Origin: Microbacterium sp. 3J1
GTDB taxonomy: Bacteria; Actinomycetota; Actinomycetes; Actinomycetales; Microbacteriaceae
DNA length: 64,000 nucleotides
Assembly (NCBI RefSeq): GCF_001049495.1
Contig: NZ_CDWI01000014.1
Coordinates: forward strand, 310,001-374,000
Reading direction: 5' to 3'
Shown: piece by piece, positions 1-9,158 of the stretch
Layout of the letters: the number at the start of each line of letters is the position of its first letter
Numbering within the stretch: position 1 is the stretch's first letter
Translations under genes and position numbers: made by a program
The notes under the pieces: generated by a model
Told to the model about the DNA's origin: nothing
Database searches by the model: none
The model's input: only the letters and a program-made list of their open reading frames with translations

Positions 1-671
1 TTCGCGGAGGCGACGTAGTTGTTGCCCGGTCCGGACACGATGTCGACGGGGTCGAGTCCGACCGCGTCGATGCCGTGCGCGAACGCGCCGATCGCGCCGG
101 CGCCGCCCATGGCGTAGATCTCCGTCACGCCCAGCAGTCCTGCCGCGGCGAGGATGGTCGGGTGGATGCGTCCGCCCTGGTCGGCCTGAGGAGGCGAGGC
201 GAGAGCGATCTGCTGCACCCCGGCGACCTGCGCCGGCACCACGTTCATGATGACGCTCGACGGGTAGACCGCCTTGCCGCCCGGGATGTAGACCCCGACC
301 CGGTGCACGGGCTGCCAGCGCTGCGTGATCGTCGCCCCCGGACCGATCTCGGTCACCTGCGTGGCGGGCACCTGGGCGGTGGAGGCCTCGCGGACCCGGC
401 GGATCGCTTCCTCCAGTGCCGTCCTCACCGCCGGATCGAGGGAGTCGAGCGCCTCGGTGATGTGCTCCGCGGGCACGCGGATCTCGTGGCCCGAGACGTT
501 GTCGAAGCGTTCCGCCTGCTCACGGAGGGCGTGCTCGCCGCGCTCGCGCACGTCGTCGACGATGCGCACTGCGGTGTCGAGCGCTTCGGCCCGCGCCTGG
601 GTCGCCCTCGGAACGGCCGCGAGCATGTCAGCCGGCGAGAGCTCTCGCCCTCGCAGATCGATGGTGCGCAC
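1..671 (-). CDS. hisD: Histidinol dehydrogenase, N-terminal part
   Basis: Zinc enzyme of the cytosol that oxidises L-histidinol to L-histidine with two NAD+, the last step of histidine synthesis. About 223 N-terminal residues are present and the rest runs off the left edge, so the gene is cut by the window and not broken. Family signatures are GVYIPGGKAVYPSS at residues 126-139 and SGPGNNYVA at 213-221. The GTG at 671 was chosen because it opens the frame VRTIDLRG, typical of HisD N-termini, and lies 2 bases after the stop of the upstream membrane-protein gene. The two are probably co-transcribed and translationally coupled. No other his gene is visible. The identification is firm from the motifs. 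Confidence 0.95.
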   Translation of the reverse strand, partial: MRTIDLRGRELSPADMLAAVPRATQARAEALDTAVRIVDDVRERGEHALREQAERFDNVSGHEIRVPAEHITEALDSLDPAVRTALEEAIRRVREASTAQVPATQVTEIGPGATITQRWQPVHRVGVYIPGGKAVYPSSVIMNVVPAQVAGVQQIALASPPQADQGGRIHPTILAAAGLLGVTEIYAMGGAGAIGAFAHGIDAVGLDPVDIVSGPGNNYVASA

Positions 672-673
672 TG

Positions 674-1978
674 TCAGCCCTTCGTGATGTCTGCGATGTC
701 GTGAAGGTAGCCGAGCCGGCCGTCATCGTGCCGCACGACGTAGGCGCCCCCGCGGTCCTCGATGACGAGCGCCCAGGCGTTCGGACCGATGCGGAAGAGC
801 ACGTCGCCCCGCTCGTCGTGGACGTCACGCTCGGTGGGCGCGAGGATCCAGAAGGGCTGCCCGGCGCCGCGCGCCTCCGCGTCGAAGTCCGTCGCCGGCG
901 CCGAGTCCACAGCGGGGAACGCCGTGGTCTCCGTCGCGTCGACGTCGTGCGCCGACATGCCCATGATGGACTCGATGCTGCCGGTGTCGGAGACGATCTC
1001 GGGCTCCGGACCCCGCGAGCGTCGGGAGTAGGACGGCACATAATCGTCGTCCGAGGTCGCCTGCTCCGTACCGGTTCCTCCGCCCGACGCGTGAGCCGCG
1101 AGAGGCACCTGCTCGGCGAGATCGAGACGGGCGACCTCGTCGGTGGCCTGCTGCCCCGAGAGCTCGACGTCGAGCTCCGCGGGTCCGTTCGTGCGCGTGG
1201 TTGCGGCGGCGGGCGGCGGTGCGGCGGCGAACCCGGCATCGTGGGCCACGCCGTGGTCCGGGACTGGCGCGATCGTCGGCGCCGAGGGGCTCTCTGAGTG
1301 CTCATCGACGCCTCGAGGCACGTCGGGGTCCTCGTCGGCAGAGGGCGCCGGCTCGGGGCGGGGCCGCGCGATGACCGGACGGACCGGGTTCGCATTGCGA
1401 TGAGCCAGGGTGACGAGCCGCCCGTGGAAGTCCTCCTTGAGGCTCGGCACGAGCGGCGCGAACACGGTGAAGATGACCAGAGCCAGCGAGGCGATCAGCT
1501 GCACGATGCCGTTCCAGCTCAAGGCGACGACACCGAAGTCGATGCTGAGTGCGACCAGGTTCCAGAGATCCGCGACCCAGTACACCGCGGCCACCGAGAA
1601 GGCGACGGAGGCGAACTGATCGATGCCGAGGGAACCCACCCGGCGAATTCCGTCGGGCGAGAACCGGCGGAGGACCAACAGGAACACGGCGACCGTGGGG
1701 ACGCCGATCGGGAGGATCCACTGGATGCCCGTCCCCCAGATCGATGCGTCGCCGCGGTACGGGAAGAACGATGCGACGAAGGCGATCAGCCAGGCGCCGA
1801 CGATGAGCAGCTCGCGCAGGGTGAATCCGAGGATCCCGTACTCCGGCGTCACCTCCTCGTCGTACAGCACGCCGTCCTCCGGCTCGAACGAGTCGTCGTC
1901 GGCGATCGGGTCTGATGCGGCGGTCGCGCCGTCGGCGTATGAATCCTCGTCGTTGCGGAAGGGAGTGTCCGTGCTCAT
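674..1978 (-). CDS. Four-helix membrane protein of unknown function
   Basis: 434 residues, no function recognised. An acidic N-terminal tail (about 60 residues, rich in Asp and Glu) leads into roughly four hydrophobic helices between residues 65 and 205 (LLIVGAWLIAFVASFF, WILPIGVPTVAVFLLVL and two more). A long Pro, Ala and acidic cytoplasmic linker follows. The last 60 residues form a compact conserved-looking module (FWILAPTERDVHDERGDVLF, then ending DIADITKG). The ATG at 1978 has a clear ribosome site, AAAGGA, 6 bases upstream; the frame stays open further upstream but has no comparable site. The gene lies directly before hisD with a 2-base gap. Such proteins occur in Microbacteriaceae without an assigned role. 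Confidence 0.8.
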   Translation of the reverse strand: MSTDTPFRNDEDSYADGATAASDPIADDDSFEPEDGVLYDEEVTPEYGILGFTLRELLIVGAWLIAFVASFFPYRGDASIWGTGIQWILPIGVPTVAVFLLVLRRFSPDGIRRVGSLGIDQFASVAFSVAAVYWVADLWNLVALSIDFGVVALSWNGIVQLIASLALVIFTVFAPLVPSLKEDFHGRLVTLAHRNANPVRPVIARPRPEPAPSADEDPDVPRGVDEHSESPSAPTIAPVPDHGVAHDAGFAAAPPPAAATTRTNGPAELDVELSGQQATDEVARLDLAEQVPLAAHASGGGTGTEQATSDDDYVPSYSRRSRGPEPEIVSDTGSIESIMGMSAHDVDATETTAFPAVDSAPATDFDAEARGAGQPFWILAPTERDVHDERGDVLFRIGPNAWALVIEDRGGAYVVRHDDGRLGYLHDIADITKG

Positions 1979-2033
1979 GGGGGTCCTTTCGTCACGGTGC
2001 AGGCATCGTAGGCCCTGCACACGACGCATCCTG

Positions 2034-2039
2034 ATTTTA
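2034..2039 (-). promoter_or_regulatory. -10 element before the membrane-protein gene
   Basis: TAAAAT on the minus strand, an unusually AT-rich hexamer here, 55 bases upstream of the ATG at 1978. No good -35 is visible. A 7-bp inverted repeat (GTGCAGG/CCTGCAC, about 1998-2020) lies in the resulting leader. The promoter call is inferred from sequence only. Confidence 0.4.
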
Positions 2040-2087
2040 CCGGGGTACGTCCTGGGGGACAGTACAGGAATCCGATGACGCGGATGC

Positions 2088-5000
2088 TCAGCCCAGGCAG
2101 GCCGGCCCGAGCAGCGATTTGAGGTCACCGAACAGGTCGGCGGACACCTTCACCGGCATCGGCACGTCGAAGACCTTGGCGGTTCCGCCGCGGTGCACTC
2201 GCAGCACGACCTCCGTGTCGCCGTTGTGGCGTCGAAGCACGTCGGCGAGCTCGTTCATCACCCGTTCGGTCGCACGTTGCTCGGCCAGCACCAGCGCCAA
2301 CGGGCCCGCCGCGTCGAAGGATCCGACATCGGGCGCGAACGCGGACTGCGCATGGAGGTTGAGCCCGTCGTCTCGTCGGGAGACACGGCCGCGGACGGCG
2401 AGGATGGAGTCCTGCTGCAGGATGTGCTGGAACTCGGTGTAGGTCTTGCCCATGAACATGACCGTCACCTCGCCGTTGAAGTCCTCGACCGTGATCATGC
2501 CGTAGGGGTTGCCGCTCGCTTTGGCGACGCGGTGCTGGACGCTCGTCACGAGGCCCGCGACCGTCACCTGATCTCCGTCCTGGACGTCCTCGGAGTTGTT
2601 GAGGTCGTGGATCGAGATCGACGCATGCTTGGCGAGAGGCACTTCGAGCCCGGCGAGCGGGTGATCGGACACGTAGAGCCCCAGCATCTCGCGTTCGAAC
2701 GCGAGCTTGTCCTTCTTGATCCACTCGGGTCGAGCAGGCACCTTGGCGGGCGCCGCCTCCTCCATGCCGTCGTAGAGGCTGTCGAAGTCGAATCCGATGG
2801 CGCCCTGCGCCTCGTTCCGCTTGCGGTCGACGGCGGCCTCGACCGCGTCCTCGTGGATCTCCATGAGTGCACGACGGGAATCGCCCATCGAGTCGAAGGC
2901 GCCCGCCTTGATGAGGGACTCGACCGTGCGCTTGTTCGACACGTGCAGCGGCACCTTGTCGAGGAAATGATGGAAGGAGGTGAAGCGCTCGTCCTTGCGT
3001 GCCTTGACGATGCCCTCGACGACGTTGCTGCCGACGTTACGCACGGCACCGAGGCCGAATCGGATGTCGTCCCCGACGGCGGCGAAGTAGTTGATCGACT
3101 CCGAGACGTCGGGCGGCAGGACCTTGATGCCCATGCGACGGCACTCGTTCAGGTAGAGGGCCATCTTGTCCTTCGAGTCGCCGACGCTGGTCAGCAGCGC
3201 GGCCATGTACTCGGCGGGATAGTGGGATTTCAGGTACGCGGTCCAATACGACACGAGGCCGTATGCGGCGGAGTGGGCTTTGTTGAAGGCGTAGTCGGAG
3301 AACGGGAGGAGGATCTCCCACAGTGCATTGACGGCTCCGTCGGAGTACCCGTTCGCGTGCATCCCCGCCTGGAAGCCCTCGAACTGCTTGTCCAGCTCCG
3401 ACTTCTTCTTCTTGCCCATGGCGCGGCGGAGGATATCGGCCTGTCCGAGGGAGAAGCCCGCCACCCGCTGCGCGATGGCCATGACCTGCTCCTGATAGAT
3501 GATCAGGCCGTAGGACTCGTCGAGGATGTCGGCGAGGGATTCGGTGAACTCCGGATGGATCGGCGTGATCGGCTGCATGCCGTTCTTGCGCAGCGCGTAG
3601 TTCGTGTGGGAGTTCGCTCCCATCGGCCCTGGCCGGTAGAGAGCGATGAGCGCCGAGATGTCGCCGAAGTTGTCGGGTTTCATCAGGCGCATGAGCGAGC
3701 GCATCGGGCCGCCGTCGAGCTGGAAGACGCCGAGCGACTCGCCCCGACCGAGCAGGTCGTACGCGCCGCGGTCGTCCAGCGCGAGGTGCTCCAGATCGAG
3801 CTCCTCGTTGCGGTTCGACCGGATGTTGTCGAGCGCGTCCGAGATGATCGTGAGGTTCCGCAACCCCAGGAAGTCCATCTTGATCAGACCGAGGGTCTCG
3901 CACGACGGATAGTCGAACTGCGTGACGATCTGCCCGTCCTGCTCGCGGCGCATGATCGGGATGATGTCGAGCAGCGGCTCGGACGACATGATCACACCGG
4001 CCGCGTGCACACCCCACTGGCGCTTGAGTCCTTCGAGACCCAGGGCACGGTCGAACACCGTCTTCGCCTCAGGGTCGGTCTCGATCAGCGCGCGGAACTC
4101 GCTCGCCTCCTTGTAGCGGGGGTGAGCGGAGTCGAACATGCCGTCGAGCGGCATGTCCTTGCCCATGACGGGAGGCGGCATGGCCTTCGTCAGCCGCTCC
4201 CCCATGCTGAACGGGAATCCGAGCACCCGACCCGCGTCCTTCAGCGCCTGCTTCGACTTGATCGTGCCGTACGTCACGATCTGGGCGACGCGCTCGGAGC
4301 CGTACTTCGCCGTGACGTAGTCGATGACCTCGCCGCGACGACGGTCATCGAAGTCGACGTCGAAGTCGGGCATGGAGACGCGATCGGGGTTGAGGAACCG
4401 CTCGAAGATGAGGCCGTGCTCGAGAGGGTCGAGGTCCGTGATCTTCATCGCGTAGGCGACCATGGATCCTGCTCCGGATCCTCGACCCGGCCCCACGCGG
4501 ATGCCGTTGTCCTTCGCCCAGTTGATGAAGTCGGCGACGACGAGGAAGTAACCGGGGAACCCCATCTGCAGGATGATGCCGGTCTCGTACTCGGCCTGCT
4601 TGCGCACCTTGTCGGGGATCCCGCCCGGGTAGCGGTAGTGCAGGCCGTTCTCGACCTCCTTGATGAGCCAGCTGTCCTCGGTCTCGCCGTCCGGCACCGG
4701 GAAGCGGGGCATGTAGTTGGCGGAGGTGTTGAACTCCACCTCGCAGCGCTCGGCGATCAGGAGGGTGTTGTCGCAGGCCTCGGGGTGGTCGCGGAACATC
4801 TGGCGCATCTCGGCGGCGGTCTTGATGTAGTAGCCGTCGCCATCGAACTTGAAGCGGTTGGGGTCGTCGAGCGTGGAGCCCGACTGCACGCACAGCAGCG
4901 CCGCGTGGGCATCGGCCTCGTGCTGATGCGTGTAGTGCGAGTCGTTGGTCGCCACGAGCGGGATGTGGAGGTCTTTCGCGAGGCGCAGGAGGTCGGTCAT

Positions 5001-5606
5001 GACGCGCCGCTCGATGGAGAGCCCGTGATCCATGATCTCGGCGAAGTAGTTCTCTTTGCCGAAGATGTCCTGGAACTCCGCCGCCGCGGCGCGGGCCGCA
5101 TCGTACTGACCGAGCCGGAGCCGTGTCTGCACCTCTCCCGACGGGCACCCGGTCGTCGCGATCAGGCCCTTGCCGTAGGTCTGCAGCAGCTCGCGGTCCA
5201 TGCGCGGCTTGAAGTAGTACCCCTCCATGCTCGAGCGTGAGCTGAGCCGGAAGAGGTTGTGCATGCCCTCGGTGCTCTGGCTCCACATCGTCATGTGCGT
5301 GTAGGCACCCGATCCGGAGACGTCGTCGCTCTTCTGGTCCGGCGATCCCCACTGCACACGCGACTTGTCGCTGCGGTGCGTGCCGGGGGTCACGTAGGCC
5401 TCGAGACCCACGATGGGCTTGACCCCGGCCGCGTTCGCCGCCTTGTAGAACTCGAAGGCGGCGAAGGTGTTGCCGTGATCGGTGACGGCGATGGCCGGCA
5501 TGCCGTAATCGGCGGCCGCCTGGGTCATCGCGCCGATCTTCGCCGCACCGTCGAGCATCGAGTACTCGCTGTGCACGTGCAGGTGTACGAAGGAGTCGGA
5601 TGCCAT
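2088..5606 (-). CDS. dnaE: DNA polymerase III alpha subunit, replicative
   Basis: Catalytic subunit of the replicative polymerase, 1172 residues, normal for actinobacterial DnaE1. It starts with the PHP domain (HVH at residues 10-12, then SEYSMLDG, and TDHG near 42-45), which in mycobacteria carries proofreading activity. The palm has PDFDVDFDD at 413-421, whose aspartates bind catalytic metal, after GPGRGSGAGS at 372-381. Helix-hairpin-helix, OB-fold and C-terminal regions follow. The frame is open 73 codons further upstream. The start MASDSFVHLHVH was preferred because it matches the family and because a TAGACT hexamer ends 7 bases before this ATG. A second, error-prone DnaE is encoded at 55294-58755. 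Confidence 0.97.
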   Translation of the reverse strand: MASDSFVHLHVHSEYSMLDGAAKIGAMTQAAADYGMPAIAVTDHGNTFAAFEFYKAANAAGVKPIVGLEAYVTPGTHRSDKSRVQWGSPDQKSDDVSGSGAYTHMTMWSQSTEGMHNLFRLSSRSSMEGYYFKPRMDRELLQTYGKGLIATTGCPSGEVQTRLRLGQYDAARAAAAEFQDIFGKENYFAEIMDHGLSIERRVMTDLLRLAKDLHIPLVATNDSHYTHQHEADAHAALLCVQSGSTLDDPNRFKFDGDGYYIKTAAEMRQMFRDHPEACDNTLLIAERCEVEFNTSANYMPRFPVPDGETEDSWLIKEVENGLHYRYPGGIPDKVRKQAEYETGIILQMGFPGYFLVVADFINWAKDNGIRVGPGRGSGAGSMVAYAMKITDLDPLEHGLIFERFLNPDRVSMPDFDVDFDDRRRGEVIDYVTAKYGSERVAQIVTYGTIKSKQALKDAGRVLGFPFSMGERLTKAMPPPVMGKDMPLDGMFDSAHPRYKEASEFRALIETDPEAKTVFDRALGLEGLKRQWGVHAAGVIMSSEPLLDIIPIMRREQDGQIVTQFDYPSCETLGLIKMDFLGLRNLTIISDALDNIRSNRNEELDLEHLALDDRGAYDLLGRGESLGVFQLDGGPMRSLMRLMKPDNFGDISALIALYRPGPMGANSHTNYALRKNGMQPITPIHPEFTESLADILDESYGLIIYQEQVMAIAQRVAGFSLGQADILRRAMGKKKKSELDKQFEGFQAGMHANGYSDGAVNALWEILLPFSDYAFNKAHSAAYGLVSYWTAYLKSHYPAEYMAALLTSVGDSKDKMALYLNECRRMGIKVLPPDVSESINYFAAVGDDIRFGLGAVRNVGSNVVEGIVKARKDERFTSFHHFLDKVPLHVSNKRTVESLIKAGAFDSMGDSRRALMEIHEDAVEAAVDRKRNEAQGAIGFDFDSLYDGMEEAAPAKVPARPEWIKKDKLAFEREMLGLYVSDHPLAGLEVPLAKHASISIHDLNNSEDVQDGDQVTVAGLVTSVQHRVAKASGNPYGMITVEDFNGEVTVMFMGKTYTEFQHILQQDSILAVRGRVSRRDDGLNLHAQSAFAPDVGSFDAAGPLALVLAEQRATERVMNELADVLRRHNGDTEVVLRVHRGGTAKVFDVPMPVKVSADLFGDLKSLLGPACLG

Positions 5607-5613
5607 GCGTTCG

Positions 5614-5619
5614 AGTCTA
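5614..5619 (-). promoter_or_regulatory. -10 element of dnaE, probably leaderless
   Basis: TAGACT on the minus strand ends 7 bases before the dnaE ATG at 5606, so transcription would begin at or next to the start codon. No ribosome site precedes this ATG. It matches the TANNNT pattern seen at many other starts in the window. Confidence 0.5.
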
Positions 5620-5698
5620 CTTTCGGCGTCCGACATCGGGACGCCGCGGCGGGCCGACGGGCTCCGGCGCGGATGGCAGCGCCGGAGCCCTCCCCCCG

Positions 5699-6802
5699 TC
5701 AGGGCAGCGCGTCGACGATCGTGGTCGTCATCGTCTTGCGGATGTCGGGGATGTCGGCCGGCGCGGGGTCGGTGGCCGCATCGACGTCCGTACGGTCTCG
5801 GCGTGAGGTGTACTCGACGACCCACCCCGTCGTGTGATCGATCGACACGGTGACGGTCATAGGGTCGCTCATCTCCGTGAATCGGGACCGATAGGTCACG
5901 ACATCCCCATCGGTAGCGATGATCTCAGCGTTCCCCGAGAGGGTGACAGCCTCGATGAACGTGGCCCGCGTCGCCGCAGGCGCATAGTTCTCGACCAGGA
6001 CGTCGATGACGTTGCTGAGCGCGAGCTCGTCCAGGGCCGCCGGGTCCGATCCCCACTCCGAGGCCCTGTCCCGGAAGGACTGGAGCAGCGCCTGAGGGTC
6101 GTCCGGGTACTGCAGGTACCACTCATCGGATCCGGTGAGCGGTACCGTCTCGCCGCCGATGCCACCCGTGTACGTCCACGTCTGCACGTCGCCCCGATAC
6201 GGGAGGATCGCATCCCAGCCTGCGCTTTGATCGGCGGGGTACGAGGCGAGCCGTTCATTGGTCGGGCCCGATCGACCGACCCACTCTCCGCTGCGGTCGC
6301 CGGGTACGTAGACGGTGTTGACGTTGCGATAGATCGCGGCGGCGACCGGCGCATCATCGTCCGGACGATACGACCATTCGTAGAACCACGGGTCTCCAGT
6401 CCCTCGATAGATGATCCGCTCGTCCGTGGTACGGACGCTGAGGTGCTGCCCGGCCTGCGGCGTGGTGTCGGGAAAGGGCTCCGTGATCCCGGTTCCCGCG
6501 GTCGGCGCGGGGTGTGGAAGCGCCACCCCGGGCTGGCGTGGGTCCACCGTGGGCGCGGGTACTGCCTCGACCTGCGGCGCGGGTGCCGTGATGTCGTTCA
6601 CCACGACGACCGCAGCGGTGGCTGCGGCAACCCCGGCGACAGCTCCCGCGATCAGGAACACCGGGCGACGCGCGATGCGCTTCCGCTCCGCTGCGCTGCC
6701 CGCATCGATGCCCTGAAGAAGCCGTGACCGTGCTTCCATGATCCGGTCGTCCGCGAGATACACCCCCGCCTCGACCTCACGCACGCGCTCGAAAATGTCC
6801 AT
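5699..6802 (-). CDS. CU044_5270-like membrane protein, probable sigma factor partner (module 1)
   Basis: 367 residues. A cytoplasmic N-terminus of about 45 residues (MDIFERVREVEAGVYLADD) precedes one transmembrane helix (PVFLIAGAVAGVAAATAAVVVV, about 47-68). A Pro-rich stretch and a large extracytoplasmic domain of about 240 residues follow, with TDERIIYRG, GSDEWYLQYPDDPQ and a C-terminal region ending TIVDALP. The layout fits the CU044_5270 family, found beside ECF sigma genes in actinobacteria, where an anti-sigma or signal-sensing role is plausible but not shown. The ATG at 6802 has AAGGAG upstream and overlaps the end of the sigma gene by 26 bases, so translation is coupled. It is a paralogue of 7424-8560. 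Confidence 0.75.
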   Translation of the reverse strand: MDIFERVREVEAGVYLADDRIMEARSRLLQGIDAGSAAERKRIARRPVFLIAGAVAGVAAATAAVVVVNDITAPAPQVEAVPAPTVDPRQPGVALPHPAPTAGTGITEPFPDTTPQAGQHLSVRTTDERIIYRGTGDPWFYEWSYRPDDDAPVAAAIYRNVNTVYVPGDRSGEWVGRSGPTNERLASYPADQSAGWDAILPYRGDVQTWTYTGGIGGETVPLTGSDEWYLQYPDDPQALLQSFRDRASEWGSDPAALDELALSNVIDVLVENYAPAATRATFIEAVTLSGNAEIIATDGDVVTYRSRFTEMSDPMTVTVSIDHTTGWVVEYTSRRDRTDVDAATDPAPADIPDIRKTMTTTIVDALP

Positions 6803-7382
6803 CGACCTCTCCTTCCTTGCCGTTCAGGTCCCGTCCGCGACTCGCGAGACGAGTCGGGTTCAGTCGCGTGCGCACGCGGTTCATCCGGGAGCGTACCGTC
6901 CCCGTCGGCACGCCCAGCGCCTGGGCGATCTCCTCGTAGGTCAGGTCTCCCCAGGCGTACAGCAGAAGCGTCTCCCGGTCCTTGGCCGAAAGAGCGGCGA
7001 TCCGCGGCGCCAACTCCCGGGTGGAGATCTCGGCGTCCATTCGCGCGATCGTCGCCTCCAGACCGCCGGCGGAGATGTGCTCCTCGCGGTTCATCGACTC
7101 CGTGCTCGAGCGGAGGTGCCTGGCCTCCTTCGCCCGGTGCTTCCTGATCAGGCGAGAGGCGATCCCGAACAACCAGGGCAGCGCGCTGTCCCACGACGTG
7201 TCGAACGCGGTCCTGCGGGCGAACGCGACGAGGAACGTCTCGCTGAGGATGTCTTCTCCCGCATCCGGTCCCAGCCGTCGGGCGGCGTACCGCCCGACGG
7301 CCCCGGCGTGCCTGTCGAAGAGTTCCGCGAACGCCCGGGGCTGCCCGAGCGATCGCTGGATGATCTCGCTGTCTGTGCTCAC
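6777..7382 (-). CDS. ECF-type RNA polymerase sigma factor (module 1)
   Basis: 201 residues. Region 2 contains FAELFDRH, DILSETFLVAF and LPWLFGIASRLIRKHR (core binding and -10 recognition). A linker of about 50 residues follows, then region 4 with LSAKDRETLLLYAWGDLTYE and the recognition helix GVPTGTVRSRMNRVR. There is no N-terminal region 1, as expected for an ECF factor. The GTG at 7382 was chosen because the next module begins with the same VSTDSEII at the same distance from a shared upstream motif. The gene overlaps its membrane-protein partner and follows module 2 by 41 bases. Its regulon cannot be read from this window. Confidence 0.88.
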   Translation of the reverse strand: MSTDSEIIQRSLGQPRAFAELFDRHAGAVGRYAARRLGPDAGEDILSETFLVAFARRTAFDTSWDSALPWLFGIASRLIRKHRAKEARHLRSSTESMNREEHISAGGLEATIARMDAEISTRELAPRIAALSAKDRETLLLYAWGDLTYEEIAQALGVPTGTVRSRMNRVRTRLNPTRLASRGRDLNGKEGEVDGHFRARA

Positions 7383-7387
7383 ACTAT

Positions 7388-7417
7388 GTATTGCCGCAGA
7401 ACGCGAGAACGGTTCAC
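7388..7417 (-). promoter_or_regulatory. Conserved motif upstream of sigma gene 1
   Basis: On the minus strand GTGAAC (7417-7412), 18 bases, then CAATAC (7393-7388), ending 5 bases before the GTG at 7382. The same two blocks with the same 18-base and 5-base spacings precede sigma gene 2. This suggests a shared, perhaps autoregulated, ECF promoter. Confidence 0.5.
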
Positions 7418-7423
7418 TTTCGG

Positions 7424-8560
7424 TCACGGAGCGCCGTTCACGACGGTCGTCGAGTACACGCTGCGCTGGTCGGGAACGGCATCCGGCACCAGCGCTGATC
7501 CCGAGCCTGTGGTCATCGTGGTCTCCGTCACGAGCCCGCTGGCGAGGTCGATGGTCGCGGTGCGGCGCTGGATCGTAAGGTTCCCCGCGAGGTCGTCGAC
7601 CGGCGTGTCGAGCGCGACGGTCACGAGGTCGCCGACCGCGGCGATCACGACGAAGCCCTCCAGCATGCTCAGGGACGCATACATCGCTGCGCGGGCCTCC
7701 GGTGATCCGCCGTTGCGGGCGAGCAGATCGACGAGCAGCCAGCCGACCTTCGCGTCGTCGGCCTCGGGCGGCGTCTCCTGGTGCTCGTCGATCCAGACGA
7801 TCAGTTGAGCCGGATCCTTCGGCATGGCTTCGTAGAACGCGGCGAGGGAATCGCCGGCGGTGGTCGGCCACGGCGCGCCTGCGCCCCCGCTCACCCCGTA
7901 GGGGTCGTACGAGCTGTGAGCGACCTCCTGGAGATACTTCTGCGATCTCGCGCCCGCATCCGCCCCGTACAGATCGCCGAGCTGGACCGGCCGCCCGACG
8001 TAACGCCATTCCCCATACTGATCCGCCGGCAGGTAGGTCTCCGTGTTGCTCGACACGGTCCACGCACTCGTGGCGCTCGACCGGTCGGCGGCGTACTCTC
8101 CCCATGTGCCGTCGGCCCCGCTGTACACGATGGTCGCCGTCGCGGTCGTGACGCGCACGTACTGCCCCGGGGCCGCGGTGAGACCGGTGAAGGCTCCCGC
8201 AGACGCTCCTGCCGCGCCGAACACGCCTGCCGCCGTCAGCGGTTCCGAAGTCGCCTCCGCGGTCGGCTCGGACGTCGGCAGCGGGCTGGGACCGACCGAC
8301 GGCCTCGGTGCCACCGGAACGGCTTCGACGCCACCGGTGGTCGGGGTGAGACCGCCGACCACGAGCACACCCGCTGTCACTGCCGCGCCGATGCCCAGCA
8401 GTCCCCCTGCCACGATCCACGGGCGGCGGGCGGCGCGCGGGCGCGCCGGCTGCTGCTCCGCCGCGATCGCGGTCAGAAGTAGCGCTCGTGCCACCGAGAT
8501 GTTCTCATCGGCCCCTTCGACCTCGGGGCGGGTCTCCTGCACCTTCTCGAAGATGTTCAC
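7424..8560 (-). CDS. CU044_5270-like membrane protein, probable sigma factor partner (module 2)
   Basis: 378 residues with the same plan as the protein at 5699-6802: a short cytoplasmic N-terminus (MNIFEKVQETRPEVEGADEN), a transmembrane helix near residues 48-69 (PWIVAGGLLGIGAAVTAGVLVV), a Pro/Ser/Thr-rich linker, then a large extracytoplasmic domain (PGQYVRVTTATATIVYSG and onward). GTG start at 8560; the sequence GTGA shares bases with the stop of sigma gene 2, a 4-base overlap that implies coupled translation and a fixed ratio. An anti-sigma or sensor role is inferred from position and topology. The protein has no recognisable zinc-binding anti-sigma motif (HxxxCxxC). Confidence 0.75.
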   Translation of the reverse strand: MNIFEKVQETRPEVEGADENISVARALLLTAIAAEQQPARPRAARRPWIVAGGLLGIGAAVTAGVLVVGGLTPTTGGVEAVPVAPRPSVGPSPLPTSEPTAEATSEPLTAAGVFGAAGASAGAFTGLTAAPGQYVRVTTATATIVYSGADGTWGEYAADRSSATSAWTVSSNTETYLPADQYGEWRYVGRPVQLGDLYGADAGARSQKYLQEVAHSSYDPYGVSGGAGAPWPTTAGDSLAAFYEAMPKDPAQLIVWIDEHQETPPEADDAKVGWLLVDLLARNGGSPEARAAMYASLSMLEGFVVIAAVGDLVTVALDTPVDDLAGNLTIQRRTATIDLASGLVTETTMTTGSGSALVPDAVPDQRSVYSTTVVNGAP

Positions 8561-9153
8561 CGCACGCTCCCTGCTGCTCGATCGGCCTGTGTCTGTGCCT
8601 TCTCATACGCCTGTACCTTGCGCACCGGGTCGAGACGTCTGCGCACGCGGTTGAGTCGTGAGCGCACCGTTCCCACGGGCACTTTGAGCGCCGTCGCGAT
8701 CTCGTCATATGTCATGCCCTGCCAGGCGTAGAGCAGAAGGGTCTCGCGGTCCTTCGGGGCGAGGGCGGCGATGCTCGATCTCAGCGCGTGGACCTCGCGT
8801 TCGGCATCGACCCTCGTCATCGCGTCGTCGACGCCGCCCTCCGAGGAGTGCTCCCCCCGCGAGACCTCCGCGACGAACGAGCGCCAGTGCTGAGCCTCGA
8901 CGGCACGGTGCCGACGGATCAGCCGGGAGGCGATGCCGAGCAGCCAGGGCACGGCGGATTCGTGCACCGAGTCATAGTCGGCGCGTCGGCGGAACGCCAC
9001 GAGGAAGGTCTCGCTGAGGATGTCCTCCGCCGTCTCCCGACCGACTCTGTACGTCGCGAAGGCGTTGACCACGCGTGAGTGTCGATCGAAGAGTTCTGCG
9101 AACGCGGGGGGTCGGTCCAGCGACCGCCGGATGATCTCGCTGTCTGTGCTCAC
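8557..9153 (-). CDS. ECF-type RNA polymerase sigma factor (module 2)
   Basis: 198 residues, clearly paralogous to the factor at 6777-7382. Both share STDSEII, AFAELFDRH, EDILSETFLVAF, LGIASRLIRRHR, KDRETLLLYAW and VGTVRSRLNRVR in the same order. Region 4 recognition residues differ little (ALKVPVGTVRSRLNRVRRRL against ALGVPTGTVRSRMNRVRTRL), so the two may read overlapping promoters. Start is GTG at 9153. The gene follows the acetyltransferase by 31 bases; the stop codon of that gene lies inside the conserved GTGAAC motif. Expression is probably set by that motif. Confidence 0.88.
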   Translation of the reverse strand: MSTDSEIIRRSLDRPPAFAELFDRHSRVVNAFATYRVGRETAEDILSETFLVAFRRRADYDSVHESAVPWLLGIASRLIRRHRAVEAQHWRSFVAEVSRGEHSSEGGVDDAMTRVDAEREVHALRSSIAALAPKDRETLLLYAWQGMTYDEIATALKVPVGTVRSRLNRVRRRLDPVRKVQAYEKAQTQADRAAGSVR

Positions 9154-9158
9154 GCTGA

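Noticed and set aside
2193..5240. 1015-codon plus-strand open frame antisense to dnaE
   Set aside because: Composition is His/Arg/Asp/Val-rich with no recognisable domain, as expected for an antisense frame of a GC-rich gene.
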